From NCBI GenBank assembly GCA_964422685.1, contig CAYRCG010000084.1, positions 1-9,490 on the forward strand: a DNA stretch of 9,490 nt, in the 5' to 3' direction. The translations under genes were made by a program, and so were the position numbers. This stretch comes from Syntrophomonas sp964422685. Its GTDB lineage: Bacteria; Bacillota; Syntrophomonadia; Syntrophomonadales; Syntrophomonadaceae. This document shows, one piece after another, positions 1 to 6,422 of this stretch. The notes beneath the pieces were generated by a model, which was not told the DNA's origin, searched no databases, and saw nothing but the letters and a program-made list of their open reading frames with translations. How positions within the stretch are numbered: position 1 is the stretch's first letter; the number at the start of each line of letters is the position of its first letter.

Positions 1-282
1 CACGAGAAACACCCCCGACCTAACCTTATCCTGCTAGATTTACGCCTGCCTAAATTAGATGGTTTGGCTGTCTTAAAGGAGATTAAACAGGCGGAAGACT
101 TAAGGGTTATACCTACGGTGGTCTTGACCTCTTCTGATAACGAAGACGATATATGCCGGGCCTATAACTACCATGCTAATAGTTACCTGGTCAAGCCTGC
201 AGATTATGATAGGTTTAAAGAGTTGATACTAGGGGTAGGGCGCTATTGGCTGAAATGCAATGTTAATCCGTTGGTAAGCTAG
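1..282 (+). CDS. Response regulator receiver domain, Rcp1-like, 5'-truncated
   Basis: The frame is open from the first base of the window to a TAG stop, giving 93 residues of a CheY-like receiver domain. It begins just before the phosphoacceptor strand: LLDLRLP carries the Asp (codon 37-39), VVLTSS supplies the conserved Thr, and YLVKPAD supplies the conserved Lys (codon 193-195). The order and the ending KPADYDRFKELI...YWL resemble the single-domain response regulators of the cyanobacterial phytochrome partner Rcp1 type, which lack an output domain and act by protein-protein contact in phosphorelays. About 50 N-terminal residues lie upstream of the window. The next gene, on the same strand, is a receiver/HD-GYP protein 103 bases downstream, so the two probably belong to one signalling locus. 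The cognate kinase is not visible. The Rcp1-like assignment rests on sequence resemblance only. Confidence 0.88.
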   Translation, partial: HEKHPRPNLILLDLRLPKLDGLAVLKEIKQAEDLRVIPTVVLTSSDNEDDICRAYNYHANSYLVKPADYDRFKELILGVGRYWLKCNVNPLVS

Positions 283-290
283 TAGGGAAA

Positions 291-307
291 TAGCCCCCCA
301 TGGGCTA
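291..307 (+). other. Small hairpin after the response regulator gene
   Basis: TAGCCC (291-296) and GGGCTA (302-307) form a 6-bp stem with a 5-base loop, 8 bases after the stop codon. No T tract follows, so this is a weak terminator candidate or an mRNA 3'-end structure at most. The rest of 308-385 shows no convincing promoter. Confidence 0.3.
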
Positions 308-385
308 AACGGTTAGGGTATTAGTAAGAATGTTAGCAGCTTAAAAAGTAGGAAGATAGCAATATTGTACTTGAGGTGGCAGAAG

Positions 386-1402
386 ATGAAAAAGCGTATT
401 TCCGTGCTTGTTGTTGAAGATGATGTGCTGCATAGCCAGTTAATCAGGAGAGCTTTCGACGAACACCCGCGTTTTAAATTGAAATTCGGTTGCAATTTGC
501 TGGAGGCCCGCAGGATTCTTGAAGAAAGAATCCCAGATATCGTAATCTGTGATTGTTTACTGCCCGATGGGCGGGGAATAGAGCTTATTCCCCCCGGCAA
601 TGAACACCAGTCGATACAGCCATCCTTTCCTATTATCATGATGAGTAGCTACGGTAACGAGGAGGTAGCGGTTGAGACTATTAAGGCCGGGGCCTTAGAT
701 TATTTGGTGAAATCACCGGAGGCCTTTTCTGGGCTGCCGGAATTCATTTTACGGCGTTTGCGGGAATGGGAACATATTAAGGCCCGCTACGCGGCGGAAA
801 AAAAACTGCGGGATGTGCTTTTACAGACCGTAGAAAGTTTGGCCGCGATGCTGGAAATACGCGATCCTTATACCGCCGGGCATCAGAAAAAAGTGAGTGC
901 GCTGGCTTGTGCTATTGCAGGAGAGATGGGACTCCCCAAAGAAGTAATCGAAGGAATACATATTGCTGCTATCCTCCATGATATCGGCAAAATCAGCATA
1001 CCGGCTGAATTTCTATCCAAGCCCGGTCGTTTGAGCCCCATGGAATTCGATATTATTAAAACCCATCCCATAAATGCCTACGAAATGCTTAAATCTATTG
1101 ATTTTCCTTACCCGGTAGCCCAGATTATACTGCAGCATCACGAAAAAATGGATGGTACCGGGTATCCTTATGGTCTCCTAGGGGCGGATATACTATTGGA
1201 AGCACGGATTATTACCGTAGCGGATGTAGTTGAGGCCATTTCTTCCCATAGGCCCTACCGCCCGGCCTTAGGTATACAATTTGCCCTGGAGGAAATAACG
1301 CAGCAGGCCGGGAAACTATATGATCCCGAGGTTGTGAGAGCCTGCTTGGTTCTTTTCCGAGAAAAAGGTTTTTCCCTGGATGATTCTGTTCGCGCCATGT
1401 AG
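386..1402 (+). CDS. Receiver + HD-GYP protein (predicted c-di-GMP phosphodiesterase)
   Basis: A 338-residue cytoplasmic response regulator of the RpfG type. Residues about 4-125 form the receiver domain, with acidic residues E11-D12-D13, phosphoacceptor D56 (DCLLPDG) and K109 (DYLVKS). A helical linker (about 126-150) leads into an HD-GYP domain (about 150-330) with the metal-binding HDIGK at 198-202, HHE at 251-253 and DGTGYP at 256-261. The full signature is present, so c-di-GMP hydrolysis is the expected activity, controlled by phosphorylation. The ATG at 386 is chosen because AGGTGG (374-379) sits 6 bases upstream; an in-frame TTG at 365 would add seven residues but lacks a site. It follows a single-domain response regulator and may share its kinase. 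The cyclic nucleotide specificity is known for the family and not shown here. Confidence 0.93.
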   Translation: MKKRISVLVVEDDVLHSQLIRRAFDEHPRFKLKFGCNLLEARRILEERIPDIVICDCLLPDGRGIELIPPGNEHQSIQPSFPIIMMSSYGNEEVAVETIKAGALDYLVKSPEAFSGLPEFILRRLREWEHIKARYAAEKKLRDVLLQTVESLAAMLEIRDPYTAGHQKKVSALACAIAGEMGLPKEVIEGIHIAAILHDIGKISIPAEFLSKPGRLSPMEFDIIKTHPINAYEMLKSIDFPYPVAQIILQHHEKMDGTGYPYGLLGADILLEARIITVADVVEAISSHRPYRPALGIQFALEEITQQAGKLYDPEVVRACLVLFREKGFSLDDSVRAM

Positions 1403-1505
1403 TCCGCCGGTTGCATGCCCTGAAAGTTCGCCGGAAAAATGCTTCCCTTCTAGCCAGGATATCATTCCGCCCGCCTCACACTTCAAATATATGATTTAAC
1501 CCCAC

Positions 1506-1533
1506 TTGACAATGCCAAGAAAGCAGTTAAGAT
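1506..1533 (+). promoter_or_regulatory. Candidate sigma-A promoter for the crotonase gene
   Basis: A perfect TTGACA -35 box (1506-1511), a 16-base spacer and TAAGAT (1528-1533; 4 of 6 matches to TATAAT). It lies about 120 bases upstream of the crotonase start and just before the 10-bp palindrome at 1543-1552. Apart from this and that palindrome, the gap between the HD-GYP gene and the crotonase (1403-1652) shows nothing clear; I see no terminator after the HD-GYP gene. Confidence 0.45.
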
Positions 1534-1542
1534 TAAAACTAA

Positions 1543-1552
1543 TAACATGTTA
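1543..1552. promoter_or_regulatory. TAACATGTTA palindrome, candidate operator
   Basis: A perfect 10-bp palindrome starting 9 bases after the candidate -10 box, about where transcription would start. This is a usual position for a repressor site. A related inverted repeat with the same half-sites (TAACA/TGTTA) precedes the MarR-family gene at 2445-2457. Binding by that regulator is an inference; the spacing between half-sites differs (0 against 3 bases), which weakens it. Confidence 0.4.
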
Positions 1553-1652
1553 CCTGATTTGCGATAGAATTAATCCGGCAATCATGGGGGTGATAGCGGC
1601 AAAATATAACAGCTATTTATTATGATTCCAGGATAAATAAGGGGGCTAAAAA

Positions 1653-2420
1653 ATGGATTATGATTACCAGACCATTAAAACAGAGAAACTAGAAAACGGA
1701 ATATTGTCAGTGGCACTCAATCGACCGGAAAAATACAATGCCATGAATATGACCATGCTGAACGAACTGAATGACCTGTGGCTCAAGCTAAAGAGAGATC
1801 TTGAGACTCGGGTCGTTATTTTAAAAGGCGAAGGAGAAAAGGGCTTTTGCGCCGGTATGGAAGTAGCGGATATTATTCAACCCCAGGTAATGGCCGATAT
1901 CCCGGCTATGTATGACTTGCAGATGCCTATCGGGGAACTGCAGATAAACATGAGGAATTGTCCTCAGCCTATTATTTGCCTAGTGCATGGAGCCGCCGCT
2001 GGGGCGGGCTTCAGTTTCGCCATAGCGTCCGATATTCGGGTGATCTCTCCCGATGCCCGCTTCTGCGCAGCTTATGTAAACATCGGATTAGCCGGAGCCG
2101 ATATGGGCAGCAGCTATTTTCTGCCGCGCATCATCGGCAGTGGACGAGCCTACGAATTCCTTTACACCGGGGCTTGGATGAATGCTGAGGATGCTATGCA
2201 GTTAGGTTTTGCCTCTCGTTGTGTGGAAAGGGAAAAGCTATGGGAAAGTGCCCTAGAAATTGCCCAGCAGATAGCTAAAAAAGACCCGCTGGCGATGAAG
2301 CTTACCAAGGAGGCAGTCAACCTGAACATTGATATCGGCAGTCTAGAAGCCGCTATAGTGATGGAAAACAGGAATCAGAATATGATGATAAGCCTTTTGG
2401 CTAACCGGACGAAGAAATAA
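1653..2420 (+). CDS. Enoyl-CoA hydratase/isomerase (crotonase) family protein
   Basis: A full-length 255-residue crotonase-fold protein that should bind an acyl-CoA thioester in the cytoplasm. NRPEKYNAM (23-31), GFCAGME (64-70) and HGAAAGAGF (112-120) are the family's CoA-binding and oxyanion-hole segments, followed by GLAGADMGSSYFLPR and the C-terminal helices. The two glutamates of classical enoyl-CoA hydratase (rat Glu144 and Glu164) align with S121 and Y141. Instead an Asp (D150) sits in a GADMG motif like the CDIG motif of a large group of bacterial EchA paralogues, so it may be an isomerase, hydratase or other CoA-ester enzyme. AAGGGGG (1639-1645) lies 7 bases before the ATG. The adjacent MarR gene and the downstream dehydrogenase and ETF genes point to fatty-acid or related acyl-CoA breakdown. 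Fold confidence is high; the exact reaction is open. Confidence 0.9.
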   Translation: MDYDYQTIKTEKLENGILSVALNRPEKYNAMNMTMLNELNDLWLKLKRDLETRVVILKGEGEKGFCAGMEVADIIQPQVMADIPAMYDLQMPIGELQINMRNCPQPIICLVHGAAAGAGFSFAIASDIRVISPDARFCAAYVNIGLAGADMGSSYFLPRIIGSGRAYEFLYTGAWMNAEDAMQLGFASRCVEREKLWESALEIAQQIAKKDPLAMKLTKEAVNLNIDIGSLEAAIVMENRNQNMMISLLANRTKK

Positions 2421-2444
2421 AGGAGCGGGAGAATAGCTCGTTAT

Positions 2445-2457
2445 TAACAATATGTTA
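2445..2457. promoter_or_regulatory. TAACA-ATA-TGTTA inverted repeat, candidate MarR operator
   Basis: Half-sites TAACA (2445-2449) and TGTTA (2453-2457) are perfect inverted copies around ATA, 108 bases before the chosen marR start. The same half-sites occur at 1543-1552 upstream of the crotonase. MarR proteins commonly repress themselves and neighbours through short inverted repeats. A TATGAT box at 2517-2522 could be the -10 of a marR promoter, but I find no fitting -35 box. Confidence 0.35.
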
Positions 2458-2565
2458 GGGTACCGGCCTATGCGTCACCTTGTTTGGAATAACCCATAGG
2501 TTTTGCGGGTTTGGGGTATGATAAATGCCGGGAATCTACCTAATACTATATACAAGGAGTTTTGT

Positions 2566-3039
2566 ATGCTGGATTTTCCTACTTTCTGGTGTTTTCGTCT
2601 CAACGCTTTATCGCGCAAAATAAGCCGCATGTATAATAACCGCTGTGCCAAACACGGGGTTACTGCTGCTCAGAGCTTTGTAATATTTGATGTCATGGAC
2701 CATCCCGGCACTAGTGTTAAAGACATAGCTATCAGGGTCCAATTGGACAGTCCTGCTATTACCGGGCTAATTGACCGTTTGGTCAAAGAAGATCTGGTGG
2801 AAAGAAGGGATGATCCAGAAGATCGGCGCAGCCTCAAAATATACCTTACAGAAAAAGGACAAGAACTTGCGGATACTGCCCTGGTTCCCATGGCGATTGA
2901 ATTCAATAGATTCATCAGAAAGTTGCTAAAACCGCAAGAATCGCTTATATTCCAGCAATCCCTAGATCTTATTGATCAGCAATTGAATAAAGGCGGTGAC
3001 GACATAGGCGGAAGCCTAAAGCGTGATGAAAACGGGTAA
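2566..3039 (+). CDS. MarR-family transcriptional regulator
   Basis: A 157-residue winged-helix dimeric DNA-binding protein. Residues 33-45 start the helix (TAAQSFVIFDVMD), 49-75 form the helix-turn-helix (TSVKDIAIRVQLDSPAITGLI then DRLVKEDLVE), and 80-95 are the wing with the family signature DPEDRRS...LT. N- and C-terminal helices (about 5-30 and 97-140) would form the dimer interface. The ATG at 2566 is chosen because AAGGAG (2554-2559) lies 6 bases upstream; an in-frame TTG at 2503 would add 21 residues with no site. The gene follows the crotonase by 145 bases and precedes the acyl-CoA dehydrogenase operon, so a role in controlling acyl-CoA metabolism, perhaps sensing a CoA ester or aromatic/fatty acid, is likely but inferred from position. 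The ligand cannot be read from the sequence. Confidence 0.92.
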   Translation: MLDFPTFWCFRLNALSRKISRMYNNRCAKHGVTAAQSFVIFDVMDHPGTSVKDIAIRVQLDSPAITGLIDRLVKEDLVERRDDPEDRRSLKIYLTEKGQELADTALVPMAIEFNRFIRKLLKPQESLIFQQSLDLIDQQLNKGGDDIGGSLKRDENG

Positions 3040-3052
3040 AGATTCCGCGCAA

Positions 3053-3200
3053 GCTCAGAATTTTCACGCACTATGTGCGCCACGGTAAACGAAAAGGGTC
3101 AGGGTTTTCGCTTTTAATAGTAGAGATATTATCAGCGCCCGTCAGCGCCTGAGGGGTCAGCGTAAATCTGCATCTAAAAACCCCTTTCATAGCAATGACA
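3053..3200 (-). repeat. 148-bp dispersed repeat, copy A (inverted relative to copy B)
   Basis: The reverse complement of this stretch aligns without gaps to 8224-8371, with about 18 mismatches by hand count (about 88% identity). It starts 13 bases after the marR stop codon. Read in the element's direction it begins TGTCATTGCTATGAAAGGGG and ends GAAAATTCTGAGC. Inside are three CGCTGA words spaced 15 and 10 bases apart (seen as TCAGCG at 3132, 3142 and 3157). Neither inverted termini nor a transposase are visible, so it looks like a small non-autonomous or intergenic repeat and not an insertion sequence. A 39-codon frame inside is open in both copies but is less conserved as protein than as DNA, so I do not call it a gene. 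Confidence 0.85.
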
Positions 3201-3269
3201 AGGGCTGTGCTGGTATGATAGTGTAACTCTCGGAATAATAGTGTAGAGTTTGTCGCATCGAATGCCCCC

Positions 3270-3356
3270 GTCATTGCGAGGAGCGAAGCGACGTGGCAAT
3301 CTTCCCTTCGTGGAGTGAGGCGTGCGGGGGAAGATTCCTCGCAAGCTCGGAATGAC
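3270..3356. repeat. 87-bp palindromic GTCATT...AATGAC element (MITE/REP-like)
   Basis: The ends GTCATTGCGAG (3270-3280) and CTCGGAATGAC (3346-3356) are inverted repeats with one mismatch. An inner perfect 9-bp stem, AATCTTCCC (3298-3306) with GGGAAGATT (3328-3336), closes a 21-base loop. Elements of this type are, to my recollection, scattered in many copies through genomes of Clostridia and other anaerobes. Pieces of the same family appear at 8206-8219, at 8363-8376, and around the outer end of copy A. The loop word GGAGTGAGGCGTG recurs in the heptamer array at 9404-9445. It encodes nothing and could fold as a long hairpin in RNA or single-stranded DNA. Confidence 0.8.
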
Positions 3357-3367
3357 ATAAGGACACA

Positions 3368-3484
3368 GGGCAATCTTGCCGGTGTTGCCCATGCGCAGCG
3401 TCCGTCTTCGCGGACACACTGGATGCTCCCTGCGGTCGCTATTAAGGTAGCGGCGAGCGGTATATTTTGCAAGCAAATGCAAAA
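3368..3484 (+). other. Run of four small hairpins upstream of the dehydrogenase gene
   Basis: Four inverted repeats follow one another in gene-free DNA: GGGCAA/TTGCCC (3368-3373, 3385-3390), GTCCG/CGGAC (3400-3404, 3411-3415), CGCTA/TAGCG (3437-3441, 3448-3452) and TTTTGCA/TGCAAAA (3465-3471, 3478-3484). The last is A/T-flanked and operator-like. Together they may be an untranslated leader, a regulator site, or decayed repeat DNA. No known riboswitch pattern is recognised. Confidence 0.4.
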
Positions 3485-3493
3485 ACATTACTT

Positions 3494-3524
3494 TTGGCAG
3501 CGGAATCAAACCATTATTCATAAC
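3494..3524 (+). promoter_or_regulatory. Weak promoter candidate for the dehydrogenase-fix operon
   Basis: TTGGCA (3494-3499) matches the -35 consensus at 5 of 6 positions. The best -10 is CATAAC (3519-3524; 4 of 6) at a long 19-base spacing, or TATTCA (3515-3520) at 15. Placement suits the GTG start at 3592, but the match is poor and the true promoter may lie elsewhere in 3200-3580. Confidence 0.25.
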
Positions 3525-3591
3525 AGCGACAGTTTTGAGTAGTTTTTATAAATGGCTATTGCAGATCAAAAATGAAAAGGAGGTTTTTATT

Positions 3592-4731
3592 GTGGATTTC
3601 AACTTGAGCAAGGAGCAATCGTTGATCCAACAGATGGCCCAGGAGTTTGCGGAAAAAAGCATAGCTCCGGTAGCTAAACAGATTGATGAATATAACAAGA
3701 TTCCGGAAGAGATTTTAGCTGGAATGGCAGAACTGGACCTTTTCGGTATCCCTTTCCCTGAGGAATACGGCGGAGCTGATGGTGGTTATGATGGCTATGT
3801 ATTAGCTTTAGAGCAGATTGCCAAGGTCTCCGGTGGCATAGCTATGACTGTGGCGGCTCATACCCTGGGCTTAGGGGCTATATCCACTTTTGGCACCGAA
3901 GAACAAAAGAAAAAATATATGCTTCCCGGTTGCAAGGGCAAGCATATAGTATCATTTGCTTTTACAGAACCGGGAACCGGTTCCGACCCGAAGCAGATTA
4001 CTACTAATGCGGTTAAACAAGGCGATTTCTATATACTCAACGGCACCAAGCGCTTTATTTCCAATGCTAATTACCCCGGGGCAATGGTGGTTTTTGCCCG
4101 GGAGATGGAAAGTGGAGAGGTCACCGCTTTTATCCTTGATAAATGGACGGAAGGCTATACGATATCCGAACCCTGGGATAAAATCGGCATGCATGGGGGG
4201 CAGTTGCTCGATGTGTATTTGAAGGATGTCAAAGTACCGGCTGAAAACCTGTTGGGGAAGATTGGCCAGGGTTTCCCCATTTTGCTTCTGGGAATTGCCT
4301 TGGGCAAAATCGGCACCAGCACGGCAGCACTGGGTGGCACCTTGGCCGCTCTGGAGGAAGCCAGCAAATATGCCCGGGAAAAAACCCACCGCGGGCAGCC
4401 GATAGCGAAATTCCAATCCATCCAGCTTAAAATTGCTGATCTAGCCATAAAGTATGAAACCGCTCGCTGGTTATGTTATCGTCTGGGTACTTTAGCTAAT
4501 GACATAAAAGATACAGGCAAATTTGCCACTGAGGCGGCCCTGGTCAAGGCGTATTGTGGGGATAATGTGGTGGATGCGGCTCGTATAGCAGTAGATGTAC
4601 ACGGCTCTTATGGGCTTATGCGAGACTATGCTATTGAACGGGTCTATCGTGATGCTATAATCGGGCCGGAAATCGAAGGGGTCGCTGATATGCAAAAAAT
4701 GATTGTAGCCGCTTCTATTCTGAGGAAATAA
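3592..4731 (+). CDS. Acyl-CoA dehydrogenase (FAD), ETF-linked
   Basis: A 379-residue soluble flavoenzyme of the usual family length that introduces a trans-2 double bond into an acyl-CoA and passes electrons to ETF. Domains run in the standard order: N-terminal helices (about 1-115), beta domain with the signature FAFTEPGTGSD and KRFISNAN, and C-terminal helical domain. The catalytic base is E362 in GPEIEG, aligning with the Glu of MCAD and butyryl-CoA dehydrogenase. AAAGGAGG (3576-3583) lies 8 bases before the GTG at 3592, which fixes the start; an earlier in-frame TTG (3535) has no site. Two family positions look unusual: KTHRG (264-268) replaces the common RxxFG that contacts FAD, and IGMHGGQLLDV replaces the usual MGxRxSxTxEL. 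Neighbours fixC, fixX, etfB and etfA complete its electron path. Chain-length preference cannot be read. Confidence 0.93.
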   Translation: MDFNLSKEQSLIQQMAQEFAEKSIAPVAKQIDEYNKIPEEILAGMAELDLFGIPFPEEYGGADGGYDGYVLALEQIAKVSGGIAMTVAAHTLGLGAISTFGTEEQKKKYMLPGCKGKHIVSFAFTEPGTGSDPKQITTNAVKQGDFYILNGTKRFISNANYPGAMVVFAREMESGEVTAFILDKWTEGYTISEPWDKIGMHGGQLLDVYLKDVKVPAENLLGKIGQGFPILLLGIALGKIGTSTAALGGTLAALEEASKYAREKTHRGQPIAKFQSIQLKIADLAIKYETARWLCYRLGTLANDIKDTGKFATEAALVKAYCGDNVVDAARIAVDVHGSYGLMRDYAIERVYRDAIIGPEIEGVADMQKMIVAASILRK

Positions 4732-4741
4732 GCAAAAAGGA

Positions 4742-4787
4742 GTCGGAAGGCGGGGGTTTGAAAGGATAGGGTACCCCGGCTTTCGAC
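4742..4787 (+). other. Strong stem-loop between acyl-CoA dehydrogenase and fixC
   Basis: Arms 4742-4755 and 4774-4787 pair over 14 positions with one mismatch (G-G) and one G-T wobble, closing an 18-base loop. The base of the stem is GTCG/CGAC and the top GGGG/CCCC. The nearest T run (4799-4803) is about 11 bases downstream, too far for a classical terminator. It sits in the 108-base gap between genes of one apparent operon, so a partial attenuator, RNA-processing site or 3'-stability element for the dehydrogenase message fits. Function is inferred. Confidence 0.6.
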
Positions 4788-4839
4788 GTAAGGACAGATT
4801 TTTGGATATAAGTGCGGAAAATCCAGGAGGTGAGGTTTA

Positions 4840-6126
4840 ATGGAGAAATTTGATGCCATAGTAGTGGGGGCTGGTCTGGCCGGCTTGGCGGCGGCTTACA
4901 CTTTAGCCGGGGAAGGTCTGGAGGTATTGGTATTAGAAAGGGGCGACTACCCTGGGGCTAAGAATGTGACCGGTGGGCGCCTTTATCTTAACCCGGTTCG
5001 CGAGTTGTTTCCTGATTTATGGAAAAAGGCACCCCTGGAGCGCTTTATCTGCCAAGAAGGAGTTACAATCATGGGCCGGGGGAGCTCGGTGACTATGAAT
5101 TATACCGGGGATGAATTGCGGCAGGAACCTTACCAGAGTTATAGCATCCTTAGAGCTAGGTTTGACCGCTGGTTGGCCAAACAGGCGGAAAGAAAAGGTG
5201 CTATGCTGGTGGATAAGACCCGGGTGGATGACCTGATAAAAGAAGATGGCCGGGTGTGCGGGGTAGTGGCCGGTGGGGACGAACTCCATGCCGAGGTGGT
5301 AATAGCCTGCGATGGAGTTTTGTCCCTGATAGCGGAAAAAGCCGGTCTGCGCTCCCCGGGAAAGCCGGAGGACCATGCGGTAGGTTTCAAGGAAGTCATT
5401 GAATTGGAGCAACAGCTCATCAATGAGCGTTTTGGCTTGGAAGGCAACGAAGGCTTGGCTCGTATGTTCATGGGAGAGGTGACCCGGGGCAAGTTCGGTG
5501 GAGGTTTTCTATATACCAATAAGGACAGTATCAGTTTGGGGATGGTAGTGGGCATCAAGGATCTGATGCAAGGTGAACCGGCAGTGCAAGCCCCTTTGCT
5601 CCTGGACGAATTTAAGCAACGACCGGAAATAGCGGCCTTAATCAGGGGCGGGGAAACGGTGGAGTATTCCGCTCATGCCATTCCGGAGGGGGGTTACAAA
5701 GCCCTGGGGAAACTTTTTGGTGACGGTATTCTACTGGCGGGAGATGCCGCCGGTTTTTCCATGAATATCGGGGTAACGGTAAGAGGTATGGAATATGCCC
5801 TAGCCTCCGGTTACTATGCGGCCCAGGCGGTGATTGCAGCCAAGAAGGCGGGAGACTTTACCGCTAAAGGATTAGGCATATATCAGGAACTACTAGAGCA
5901 GAGTTTTGTCCTGCAAGACTTTAAGAACTTCCAAGAGGCCCCATTAGCTTTGGAGAATCCCCGCTTCTTCCAGCACTATCCGGAAATGTTGGGCAACATG
6001 ATGCGGGATGTATATGCTGTCCCTGCCGGTCCTAAAGATAGAATCTACCCGACAATCAAACAATACCTTGGTTTCGGGGAATTATGGGCTATGTTGGGTG
6101 ATGCGAGGAAGGTGATGAAAATATGA
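4840..6126 (+). CDS. fixC: FixC family ETF:quinone oxidoreductase-like flavoprotein
   Basis: A 428-residue FAD protein of the FixC/ETF-QO family that takes electrons from reduced ETF, with FixX, for delivery to quinone at the membrane surface. The N-terminal dinucleotide fold has GAGLAG (10-15) and the ribose-binding acid E33 (LVLERG), followed by GAKNVTGGRLY, a strong FixC signature. A second FAD motif, GDGILLAGDAAG, is at 294-305. Length and motifs match E. coli FixC/YdiS as I recall them. No transmembrane helix is evident, as expected for a monotopic protein. AGGAGG (4825-4830) lies 9 bases upstream. Its stop overlaps the fixX start by ATGA (6123-6126), so the two are translationally coupled. 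The name fix does not imply nitrogen fixation here: no nif gene is present and the neighbours are acyl-CoA genes. Confidence 0.94.
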   Translation: MEKFDAIVVGAGLAGLAAAYTLAGEGLEVLVLERGDYPGAKNVTGGRLYLNPVRELFPDLWKKAPLERFICQEGVTIMGRGSSVTMNYTGDELRQEPYQSYSILRARFDRWLAKQAERKGAMLVDKTRVDDLIKEDGRVCGVVAGGDELHAEVVIACDGVLSLIAEKAGLRSPGKPEDHAVGFKEVIELEQQLINERFGLEGNEGLARMFMGEVTRGKFGGGFLYTNKDSISLGMVVGIKDLMQGEPAVQAPLLLDEFKQRPEIAALIRGGETVEYSAHAIPEGGYKALGKLFGDGILLAGDAAGFSMNIGVTVRGMEYALASGYYAAQAVIAAKKAGDFTAKGLGIYQELLEQSFVLQDFKNFQEAPLALENPRFFQHYPEMLGNMMRDVYAVPAGPKDRIYPTIKQYLGFGELWAMLGDARKVMKI

Positions 6127-6407
6127 GTGAAATACCAGGATTGAAGGCTAAACTGGGATTAGATGTTTTCAAAGCTGACAAGGAAGCCCATATAAAGATC
6201 AGGGCCGGTATGGAGAAAGATCCCCGCTTAAAAAGGGCGATTCTGGTATGCCCTGCCGGGCTTTATAGCGAAAATGCCGAAGGCGCTGTGGAGTTTACCA
6301 TTGATGGATGCCTAGAATGCGGCACCTGCCGTCTGGCTTGCGGCCCTGAGGTCTTGGAATGGAATTACCCCAGTGGCGGGAGCGGGGTACAATTCCGCTT
6401 CGGCTAA
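6123..6407 (+). CDS. fixX: FixX ferredoxin-like 4Fe-4S protein
   Basis: A 94-residue iron-sulphur protein that partners FixC, equivalent to the C-terminal cluster domain of eukaryotic ETF:quinone oxidoreductase. Candidate ligands are C43 in the CPAGLY motif and C63, C66 and C69 in GCLECGTC, the arrangement expected for one 4Fe-4S cluster. A further Cys, C73, follows and is probably not a ligand. The conserved ending VQFRFG matches FixX of E. coli (VEFRYG, from memory). The ATG overlaps the fixC stop by four bases. A gap of 91 bases with a small inverted repeat follows before etfB. Length equals the family norm, so it appears intact. Confidence 0.94.
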   Translation: MSEIPGLKAKLGLDVFKADKEAHIKIRAGMEKDPRLKRAILVCPAGLYSENAEGAVEFTIDGCLECGTCRLACGPEVLEWNYPSGGSGVQFRFG

Positions 6408-6422
6408 GATGGTAAGGGGAAA

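Noticed and set aside
2423..2439. GAGC...GCTC hairpin after the crotonase gene as a terminator
   Set aside because: The stem is only four base pairs with a 9-base loop and no T run follows.
2503..2565. TTG at 2503 as the marR start
   Set aside because: No ribosome binding site is present; ATG at 2566 follows AAGGAG by 6 bases and gives a normal MarR length.
3218..3245. ATAGTGTA direct repeat (3218-3225, 3238-3245) as a target-site duplication
   Set aside because: Only 12 bases lie between the copies, with no recognisable element; overlapping AACTCT/AGAGTT inverted repeats suggest simple local duplication.
3053..3484. CRISPR array
   Set aside because: The repeats here are inverted or singly occurring, without regular spacing, and there are no cas genes.
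3071..3521. Long open frames on the - strand in the gap between marR and the dehydrogenase
   Set aside because: They run across the 148-bp repeat, the palindromic element and the hairpins, have repetitive low-complexity translations and no ribosome binding site; they are products of G+C-rich repeat DNA.
3535..3591. TTG at 3535 as an upstream start for the acyl-CoA dehydrogenase
   Set aside because: It has no ribosome binding site, while the GTG at 3592 has AAAGGAGG 8 bases before it and gives the usual family N-terminus MDFNLSKEQ.
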